From assembly GCA_910586575.1 (NCBI GenBank), contig CAJUJQ010000030.1, positions 1 to 17,782 of the forward strand: 17,782 nt of DNA, written 5' to 3'. Below, piece by piece: positions 7,201 to 12,498 of this stretch. The stretch comes from an uncultured Clostridia bacterium (GTDB lineage: Bacteria; Bacillota; Clostridia; Oscillospirales; Butyricicoccaceae). Under the pieces are notes generated by a model. That model did no database searches and was not told where the DNA came from. It saw only the letters and a list, made by a program, of their open reading frames with translations. The position numbers were made by a program, and so were the translations under genes. Each line of letters opens with the position of its first letter. Positions within the stretch are counted from its first letter, which is position 1.

Positions 7201-8554
7201 CATATCGGAGAGCGTGACCGATATTCAAACCTCATTCCAAGAGATTTGGGCGGGCATCGTCGAAACGTGGGGCACCGCCCCGGAATGGTTCGGCGAAATC
7301 TGCGAGAGCATCAGGTTGGTGTTTGAGACGCTTACAGCCGCCATAGTGGAGCTTTTTACGGCGGCGGTAACTGCTATCCAAGAAGTCTTTGCAAGCCTAC
7401 AGGAAGCGTTTCGGGCGGTTTGCGACGTACTCCAAGAGATATGGACGCAAGCAAGCACGTTTTTCACAGAGACCTTTATTGCGGCGGTCGATGCAATCAA
7501 AGAAGCGTGGGCGACCGTCCAAGACTTTTTCCAAGAGATTTGGGACGCTATCGCCTCGATCTTCGAGGTTGCGCCGCAGTGGTTCGGTGAGACGTTCGCC
7601 GCCGCGCTGGAAGCCTTGCAAGAAGCGTTTGACCCGGTTATCGATTATTTCACGACGACATGGGAAAACATCATTGCGGTGTTCGGAGACGCGCTGGAAC
7701 GCTTTGCAGAGGTCGGCGCGAATATCATAACCGGATTACAGGACGGAATCGAATCCGGCAGGGACGTGCTTTTGCAGCTGATGGGGGATATCAAGCAAGC
7801 CCTGTTAGATATCGTCAATAGCCTGACCGATGAGCTAAACAATGTAGTCACGGACGCAATGCAGCAGCTGAGTGAATCGGTATCATCGGCGGTCAGTGAA
7901 ATGAAATCACAGGTTGATGAACTGATAAGCAAAATCGCGGAAGCGCTGTCGAAACTGGAAAATGCAAAGGCGAAAACAAAAGCTCTTGAGGAACAAGCGA
8001 AATCCGCAGAAAAGGCGGCGGAAAAGAAAGCGGAACAGGCAAGCAAGGCGACACAGAAAGCGGTCGAAACTGCACAATCTGTTGTAAATACCGCAAAAAT
8101 CGTTGTGAACAAGGTCAAAACATCCGCCCTTCCGACGGTTAAGACCAACAAAACCCCGTCGCAAATCCAGCGGGAAGAAAAAACGCTGTATGGCAAGAGC
8201 CAGAAAACGCCGTCCCAAATCAACCGGCAGGATAAGACGACCAAAAAGACGAATCCAAACGGCTATGTGTCCACATCCATCCTGCGGCAGACACAAAAAA
8301 CGCTCACCACGTCGCAAATCAACCGGCTTGATAAGCAAATGGCAAAGGGTGTCGGTTTTGGCGGTGGCGGTGCATCCGGAACAGGCGCAGGCCGTACCAG
8401 CACCGCGAATCTCACGCCGTCGCAAATCCAGAGGATGGAAAAAACCGGGTATGGCAATACCTATGTAACAATCAATTCCCCGAAAGCAATGAACGAAGCG
8501 GAAGCCGCGCGGCAGTTTAAGAAAGCGTCGCAGCAGCTTGCGCTTGGATATTAA
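4253..8554 (+). CDS. tail tape measure protein
   Basis: Sets tail length and is ejected with the DNA. The product has 1433 residues; at roughly 0.15 nm per residue this implies a tail near 215 nm. Residues 1-35 are an amphipathic start. Residues 99-360 match the TP901-type tape measure core (for example GMSFDSSMSQVSAISG, MTYMGMAGWKAGDM, GIKASQAGTSLRSIITRLAK). Hydrophobic stretches occur at about 525-700, the strongest at 681-697 (VVAVVAAIIAAIVLLW). An HSPSR motif common in these proteins is at 880-884. Residues 995-1140 carry 11-residue Trp/Phe-phased repeats, 1234-1295 a Lys/Ala/Glu coiled coil, and 1301-1400 scattered TPSQI(Q/N)R repeats. No peptidase or lysozyme domain was recognised. GGAGGTGA at 4239-4246 drives initiation, and the ATG overlaps the chaperone stop. 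Confidence 0.93.
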   Translation: MNVFELWASIGIKLDDFDRGLEQAKSKAKGFISSMESASKNFGSAWKGTKEVFEPAVKGFQAVETVGKKTANVITSALKGFGAASAAVGGFGATAVNAGMSFDSSMSQVSAISGAVGKDFDALRNKALEMGAKTQFSASEAADAMTYMGMAGWKAGDMINGIEGIMDLAAASGEDLATTSDIVTDALTAFGLQAGDSGHFADILAVASSNANTNVGMMGETFKYVAPIAGAMGYSAEDTALAIGLMANSGIKASQAGTSLRSIITRLAKPTKDSAKAMDALGISVTDSSGNMKPLNEIIGDMRVGFSGLTESEKASYAAMLAGQEAMSGLLAIVGAAPADVEKLTSAIDNCNGAAKEMSKTMMDNLAGDVKLFKSALESLQITVSDTLKPTLREFTQFGTKAMEQLTMGFQNGGMNGFFSALTGVITQAVTFLSEQAPKFAEASMRFIQSMADGILNARDKIIDSANQIFNMLMNGLDSWLSANVSKLVDFGKQIVDSLFQGFVSAGEIISKYIGEFIPLIAEAFLRYHEALFTVGIDILGAIAKGIVENKDKITEIASTTIRNIALGLAQHAPEIIDGAIALLNALVDAFMQNMPLILAVGTEIVAKIVAGISTNMPALIAVVALMSGEILKIVKVVGDVVNAFGAIGGAISKLGGVVEPVLSALSGAFSALWGVIAAHPVVAVVAAIIAAIVLLWNKCDAFREFWIGVWDKCKEGFGAFADWCKEGVETLKAKFAEWRESINEKFQDIGNWFKEKWNAVKESASDAADTAKKKFDEFRKAIDDKFGKIHDWFGEKFSAARKNIESAWDGITGFFEGILQKILGIFKMSPEEFKSIGTNIIKGFADGILSKAEWLYNKAKGVVDKIKSVFTNAKGFDVHSPSRWAKRVGANVMEGAANGFLSGTRKLIAVARSAVENVKDNLALDPLSVDTEDGVFVEYLQTLREKFTLLLEDVQESITNFGEWLTGSINTFFEWFTGILTTISESVTDIQTSFQEIWAGIVETWGTAPEWFGEICESIRLVFETLTAAIVELFTAAVTAIQEVFASLQEAFRAVCDVLQEIWTQASTFFTETFIAAVDAIKEAWATVQDFFQEIWDAIASIFEVAPQWFGETFAAALEALQEAFDPVIDYFTTTWENIIAVFGDALERFAEVGANIITGLQDGIESGRDVLLQLMGDIKQALLDIVNSLTDELNNVVTDAMQQLSESVSSAVSEMKSQVDELISKIAEALSKLENAKAKTKALEEQAKSAEKAAEKKAEQASKATQKAVETAQSVVNTAKIVVNKVKTSALPTVKTNKTPSQIQREEKTLYGKSQKTPSQINRQDKTTKKTNPNGYVSTSILRQTQKTLTTSQINRLDKQMAKGVGFGGGGASGTGAGRTSTANLTPSQIQRMEKTGYGNTYVTINSPKAMNEAEAARQFKKASQQLALGY
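7235..7670 (+). repeat. 11-residue Trp/Phe repeats in the tape measure gene
   Basis: Residues 995-1140 repeat aromatic residues every 11 positions, as in VLQEIW, FFTETF, AIKEAW and FFQEIW. The pattern (F/L)QEIW appears at 7235, 7430 and 7529, spaced 65 and 33 codons apart, the latter being 3 x 11. A 16-base stretch TTCCAAGAGATTTGGG is identical at 7235-7250 and 7529-7544, and APxWFGE recurs at 7277 and 7571, both pairs exactly 294 bases apart. This shows a fairly recent internal duplication within the tail-length ruler. Confidence 0.75.
8153..8443 (+). repeat. TPSQI-type repeats at the tape measure C-terminus
   Basis: The motif T(P/T)SQI(Q/N)R occurs at codons starting 8153, 8207, 8309 (as TSQINR) and 8414, with a degenerate copy (STSILRQ) near 8270. 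Copies are followed by acidic/basic residues and K, for example EEKT, QDKT, LDKQ and MEKT. Spacing is irregular and the linkers are rich in Lys, Gly, Ser and Thr. Such short repeated linear motifs at the end that meets the tail tip could be docking peptides for the distal tail or hub proteins; that role is inference. Confidence 0.7.
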
Positions 8555-8569
8555 AAGGAGGCCGCGCTT

Positions 8570-9457
8570 GTGATACGCGAAATCAAAATTACATCGTTAA
8601 CCGGGCGCGGCGTCGTCACAATGGCGTCCCGGCAATATTGGGCTTATTGGCTCGGTGAGGTAGATTGGGGGCAGGTCGAAGGAAATCATCAGTCTTACAG
8701 TTACCTAAACCAAGTTGGCGAGAGCATCGTTTCAACGACGGTGCGCTCCCGCCCGATATCCATTCAGGGATGGGTAATGAACATTGACGGGAACATGCAG
8801 GAAAGATGCGATTTTCTGAACCAGTTTATTTCCCCGGTCGAGGATTACGAGCTGGAGTATAAGGGCAAAAAAATCCAATTCCGCCCTGATATTTCTGTAA
8901 AATACGGCAGACCCTATATGAGCAATAACGAAATGGTGCGGGAATTTCTGATTCAGGGGACGTGCCCCTATCCGTTATTTCAGGATTCAGAGAATACGGA
9001 AGTTCTGTTTAACCAGACAATCAAACTGTTTCATTTCCCGACCGATTTTGGACAGAGCAAGCCGCTTTCTTTCGCGAATGTCAGCCGGGCATACCGCACA
9101 ACTATCAACAATCGCGGCGGATTTTCAACAGGTATTACCGCTCGAATCAAATTCACTGGGGGGGTCACAGGCCCGCGCATTCGCAGCCTGACCGCTGGAA
9201 AGCTTATCGGCATCGACCGGGTATTCGAGCGCGGGGAACAGGTAGAGATTAACAGCCATCCCGGCAGGAAAACCATAACGCTGTATAATTCCGACGGCAC
9301 GACTGAAAACCTGATAAAATACCGCGATTATGAAACAAGTTGGTTTTTACTGCAGCCGGGAAATAATGATATTTCCTATGAATGCGAAAATGAGGATGAA
9401 CGGGACAATATGGAAGTAACGTTGTTTTACACGCCGCTGTACCTGGAGGTCGAGTGA
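8570..9457 (+). CDS. distal tail protein (Dit, siphovirus tail-component family)
   Basis: Predicted hexameric ring linking the tail tube to the baseplate hub. The 295-residue product starts at GTG 8570, eight bases after AGGAGG (8556-8561). Residues 22-68 hold a Trp/Tyr-rich belt-domain pattern (YWAYWLGEVDWGQVEG and then IQGWV). Residues 80-140 include FLNQFISPVEDYELEYKGKK and FRPDISVKYGRPYM. The C-terminal half is beta-rich and resembles the second, galectin-like domain of Dit proteins, ending SYECENEDERDNMEVTLFYT. Position between tape measure and hub fits. A GGAGG near its 3' end (9445-9449) serves the next gene, and its TGA overlaps the alternative GTG start of that gene. Confidence 0.8.
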   Translation: MIREIKITSLTGRGVVTMASRQYWAYWLGEVDWGQVEGNHQSYSYLNQVGESIVSTTVRSRPISIQGWVMNIDGNMQERCDFLNQFISPVEDYELEYKGKKIQFRPDISVKYGRPYMSNNEMVREFLIQGTCPYPLFQDSENTEVLFNQTIKLFHFPTDFGQSKPLSFANVSRAYRTTINNRGGFSTGITARIKFTGGVTGPRIRSLTAGKLIGIDRVFERGEQVEINSHPGRKTITLYNSDGTTENLIKYRDYETSWFLLQPGNNDISYECENEDERDNMEVTLFYTPLYLEVE

Positions 9458-11067
9458 TGGATCTGAAAATGGAAGTTTACACACCGTCTCTTGAGCTTAT
9501 CGGGATTCTTGTTGTGCAGCGTTCCGTGATTGTAAATAACGAAGCGTTTTCCGCTGGTTCTTTTTCTGTGTATTCAATTATCACCGATGAAACCAAGGAT
9601 CTTTTGCAGGCGGAAAACATTATTGCAATTTCCGATGATGCAGCCGGAATTATTGAGCATATCGAGGAAGAATCCAACGAGAGCGGCCCCTACATCACAA
9701 TCAAAGGACGGCTCTTAACCGGCATCCTTGACCGCCGTATCTTGTGGGGAGTGTACGACCTGACGGGCACGCCCGCTGCAATTATGCGTTATCTGGTAAA
9801 CGACTGCGCAATCAATCCGACGCGCGGCAAAGACGCGGACGACATCGAGCGGCGCAAAATCCCCGGTCTTGTGCTCGCTGATGGTTATGTAGATAGCGGC
9901 ATAAAAATCAGGAAGCAGAATACCGGGGGCAGCCTGTTGGAAGCGCTTGAGGAACTTGGCGAAACCTATCAGGTAGCGTTCGGTGTGCGCATCAATCCCA
10001 AAACACAGCTGATGGAATTTTGGACGCGGAACGGTGTTGACCGGTCGATACACCAGACGCAAAATGAGCCGGTATTTTTCAGCACAGAGCTTGACGACGT
10101 GCTTTCCAGCGCTTACACCTACGATTCAAAAGACTACAAAAATGTAGCTCTTGTTGCCGGTGAGGGCGAAGGGCTTGACCGAACATCTACTGTGGTAGAG
10201 AAATACGAGGAAACGCCTGCGCCGCCCGCGTTTGAAACTTGCACAATTACGCTCTCCATCGACCCGGAAGGAGGCGGCGTAGCAACCGGCGGCGGGACAT
10301 ACGCGGAAGGCGCAAGCGTTACGCTGGTTGCTACGGCTGGCAGCGGCTATCAGTTTGTGGCATGGCGAGAAAATGGAGCCGATGTAAGTACAAGCGCAAG
10401 ATATACGTTTACTGCGAGCAAAAATGTAACTGTTACAGCGGCGTTTAAGAAATTGTCTAGGCTGCCCGCCGGATATACGGAAGTTGAGTATATTGAATCT
10501 ACTGGAACGCAATACATTTCTACGGGAATTAAGCCAACCGAAAACATGGAAATTGATTTAGAGTTCGAGCTTCCTAAATATCAGTCTACTAGATGGATTT
10601 TTGGTTCTAAGTACAATAAAAAGATTGGAGCTTCAAACAATTATATTCAATTTTCTATGTTTATTAACAGCAATACAAGTTGTCGTGCTGCATATAAAAC
10701 AAATTTTTCGGATGTATCTTATACGGTTGGTACAAAATCAATTTTTGGTATAAAGGCAAAAACAGGAGATGTATATTGCGATACATCAACTGCAAAAATT
10801 TCAACTAGCAGCACAATATCCGGAAGCGCTGTTAATTTTAGCTCAAATCCAGTGATAATGCTATTCGCAAACAATTCAGAGGGTACCGCGGAAAATAAGA
10901 TTAGTGGAAAACTTTATTTTTTCAAGATATACGACAACGGAATCCTAAAAAGAGATTTTGTACCTTGTACTAATTCATCCAACGTTGCTGGATTATATGA
11001 CCTTGCAAGTAATTCGTTTTTCCATAACAATGGAACCGGCTTATTCATTGCAGGCCCCGCCGTCTAA
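9457..11067 (+). CDS. tail hub N-terminal half (Gp37-like) with InlB repeat and lectin-like domain
   Basis: Predicted N-terminal part of the baseplate hub. Residues 1-248 resemble the first part of the siphovirus ReqiPepy6 Gp37-like family: MEVYTPSLELIGIL at the start, AFSAGSFSVYSI, GRLLTGILDRRI, and the strand YKNVALVAGEGEG at 227-239. In that family, as I recall it, a short loop then leads to G(L)xRRELYxDARD. Here the chain instead enters an InlB-like repeat (261-332) and a lectin-like domain (336-536, LPAGYTEVEYIESTGTQYI, then KIYDNG, DFVPC, GLYDL) and stops. The missing hub half is in the next gene. The start could be GTG 9454, but ATG 9457 is seven bases from GGAGG and preferred. The lectin-like part is strongly AT-rich (about 31% GC over 10561-10740, against 57% over 9841-9900), suggesting recent gain. 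Confidence 0.75.
   Translation: MDLKMEVYTPSLELIGILVVQRSVIVNNEAFSAGSFSVYSIITDETKDLLQAENIIAISDDAAGIIEHIEEESNESGPYITIKGRLLTGILDRRILWGVYDLTGTPAAIMRYLVNDCAINPTRGKDADDIERRKIPGLVLADGYVDSGIKIRKQNTGGSLLEALEELGETYQVAFGVRINPKTQLMEFWTRNGVDRSIHQTQNEPVFFSTELDDVLSSAYTYDSKDYKNVALVAGEGEGLDRTSTVVEKYEETPAPPAFETCTITLSIDPEGGGVATGGGTYAEGASVTLVATAGSGYQFVAWRENGADVSTSARYTFTASKNVTVTAAFKKLSRLPAGYTEVEYIESTGTQYISTGIKPTENMEIDLEFELPKYQSTRWIFGSKYNKKIGASNNYIQFSMFINSNTSCRAAYKTNFSDVSYTVGTKSIFGIKAKTGDVYCDTSTAKISTSSTISGSAVNFSSNPVIMLFANNSEGTAENKISGKLYFFKIYDNGILKRDFVPCTNSSNVAGLYDLASNSFFHNNGTGLFIAGPAV
10237..10452 (+). repeat. InlB-like repeat domain, copy A
   Basis: A roughly 72-residue module with ITLSIDPEGGGVATGGGTY, then GASVTLVATAGSGYQFVAW and TVTAAFKK. 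This is the divergent InlB B-repeat pattern often found as stalks in Firmicute surface proteins. It shares the identical 13-mer ACCGGCGGCGGGA (10285-10297) with copies B and C in the next gene. GC is like the hub, not like the AT-rich domain that follows. Confidence 0.75.
10462..11064 (+). other. AT-rich lectin-like (ConA/LamG-type) domain, copy 1
   Basis: Encodes residues 336-536 of the N-terminal hub protein. The LPAGYTEVEYIESTGTQYI opening and the KLYFFKIYDNG, DFVPCTNSS, GLYDL endings are features I recall from a widespread gut adhesin and phage-tail domain with a jelly-roll, LamG-like fold. GC in hand-counted segments is about 25-33% against more than 50% upstream. It ends GPAV then TAA, as such domains do when they are protein C-termini. 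Confidence 0.7.
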
Positions 11068-11075
11068 GGAGGTGA
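11066..11075 (+). promoter_or_regulatory. perfect Shine-Dalgarno at the hub split
   Basis: AAGGAGGTGA matches ten bases of the Firmicute anti-Shine-Dalgarno region. It is the longest such match noticed in the window. It overlaps the TAA of the upstream gene (11065-11067) and places GGAGG seven bases before ATG 11080. This shows the second half is a genuine translation start, with termination-reinitiation likely to keep the two products in step. Confidence 0.8.
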
Positions 11076-11079
11076 ACGC

Positions 11080-12498
11080 ATGGCATCTCTCCCCACAGGA
11101 TACACCCCCTGCGAATACATATCAGCATCTTACCCCTGCCATATCCCGACCGGCTATTACGTGAATTACCAGCGCACGCGGGTAATTATCGATATTGAGC
11201 CTACCGGGATTTTGGGCGGGAATATCCTCTCATCGTTCCCGGAATACGCTAACAATTTTACGTACAATTTCAATCTGTCTTTCCCGCAGGCGGAACGGAT
11301 TTCATTTTCCGGCGCGTTCAACGGCGCGGATATTTGGGGCTCGTTTGGGAATACACGGATTAGAGTTGATATCAACCAGTATACCGGAAAATTTTCCGTA
11401 GGCTCTAATTCCGCAGACATTACGCAATCCGATTTCACCAAAACACAACCACTTTGGATATACTGCGCGGACGATTCGCAGTTATCACAGACGGTGCAGA
11501 CCAGTAAATTATACGGCTGCAAAATCTACGACGCAAACACCCTGAAAATGGATTTGGTACCGTGTAAAAATTCCTCTGGCACACCCGGTCTGTATGATAC
11601 AGTCGGCAGAAAATTTATTACATCGAGCACCGGGCTGACCGCTGGCCCTGCCGTGCCAACTTATCAAATCACGCTGTCCGCAAGTCCCGCAGCAGGCGGC
11701 AGCGTGACCGGCGGCGGGAGCTTCCTATCCGGCGACACTGTAACGATATCGGCGGTGCCGGCGGCTGGTTATCGGTTCCTGCGGTGGGAAGACGGTGGAT
11801 CTGTTGCTAGCACGTCGGCGCGGTATTCTTTCACCGCAACCAAAAACCGGTCGTTGGTCGCATTTTTTGAACGGGTAAAAAGCTATACCGTGACCGTGCA
11901 GACATCCCCGGCAGAGGGCGGTACAGCGACCGGCGGCGGGACGTTTGTCGAGGGTACGAGCGTAACCGTGACCGCGCAGCCGTCCGCCTGGTATGAGTTT
12001 GCAGGGTGGTCAGACGGGGCGGAAGCAGTGTCCGGGAACCTGTCCTATACGTTTTCTGTCACGGCAAACCGCACACTGACCGCCAATTTTGAGAAAATCA
12101 CTGTAAAGCCCAGCGGCCCGTCGTCCGGGCTGAACCGGCGGGAACTCTACATTGACGCGCGCGATCTACAGAGCGACAGCGACGCAGAAAATCCGCTGAC
12201 CGCAGAGGAATATTTGGCGGTTCTACAGGCGCGCGGGCTGGCGAAATTGGCAGAGCATCAGCTTGTAAAATCGTTTGATGCGGTTGTGCGCAGCTATAAC
12301 GCGTCCTATCAATATGGTGTAGATTTCTTCCTTGGCGACACAATCACGGTAACGGACGACCGGCTTGGCGTTACGGTTGACGCGGTTGTGCAGGGCGTGG
12401 AAACGACAATCGGAACAGACGGCGAGACTATGACATTGGAACTTGGCTATGGGGTTCCGACCCTGAGTGAAATCCTGAAACGAAAGGCGGGTAAATAA
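11080..12498 (+). CDS. lectin-like domain, two InlB repeats and tail hub C-terminal half
   Basis: Predicted partner of the preceding protein. Residues 4-192 form a second lectin-like domain (LPTGYTPCEYI; SKLYGCKIYDANTLKMDLVP; GLYDTVG), sharing the ending GLxAGPAV with copy 1 although the middle differs greatly. Residues 195-266 and 268-340 are two InlB-like repeats. Residues 349-472 are what I recall as the C-terminal half of Gp37-like hubs: SGLNRRELYIDARDL, LTAEEYLAVLQARGLAKLAEH, YQYGVDFFLGDTITV, LGYGVPTLSEILKRK. No free-standing hub gene is otherwise present, so this chain probably co-assembles with the upstream product. The frame is the same as that of the upstream gene, with one TAA and four codons between them. 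The gene ends in TAATG with the next. Confidence 0.75.
   Translation: MASLPTGYTPCEYISASYPCHIPTGYYVNYQRTRVIIDIEPTGILGGNILSSFPEYANNFTYNFNLSFPQAERISFSGAFNGADIWGSFGNTRIRVDINQYTGKFSVGSNSADITQSDFTKTQPLWIYCADDSQLSQTVQTSKLYGCKIYDANTLKMDLVPCKNSSGTPGLYDTVGRKFITSSTGLTAGPAVPTYQITLSASPAAGGSVTGGGSFLSGDTVTISAVPAAGYRFLRWEDGGSVASTSARYSFTATKNRSLVAFFERVKSYTVTVQTSPAEGGTATGGGTFVEGTSVTVTAQPSAWYEFAGWSDGAEAVSGNLSYTFSVTANRTLTANFEKITVKPSGPSSGLNRRELYIDARDLQSDSDAENPLTAEEYLAVLQARGLAKLAEHQLVKSFDAVVRSYNASYQYGVDFFLGDTITVTDDRLGVTVDAVVQGVETTIGTDGETMTLELGYGVPTLSEILKRKAGK
11662..11877 (+). repeat. InlB-like repeat domain, copy B
   Basis: Begins YQITLSASPAAGGSVTGGG and ends LVAFFERV. It contains ACCGGCGGCGGGA at 11707-11719, identical in copies A and C. 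Copy C begins 222 bases further on at the matching 13-mer, so B and C are a tandem pair of about 74 residues per unit. Confidence 0.75.
11881..12099 (+). repeat. InlB-like repeat domain, copy C
   Basis: Begins YTVTVQTSPAEGGTATGGG and ends LTANFEKI, with the shared 13-mer at 11929-11941. It leads straight into a short KPSGPSSG linker and the C-terminal part of the hub, so the repeat pair acts as a spacer between the lectin-like domain and the tail tip. Confidence 0.75.

Noticed and set aside
12190..12222. LTAEEYLAVL in the hub as a third copy of the fibre end motif MTAEELxxIL
   Set aside because: This segment belongs to the conserved hub sequence and is internal, so the similarity is probably chance.
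9457..12498. Stop-codon reassignment joining the two hub genes
   Set aside because: TAA, TAG and TGA all end genes normally in this window, and a strong start signal follows the TAA.
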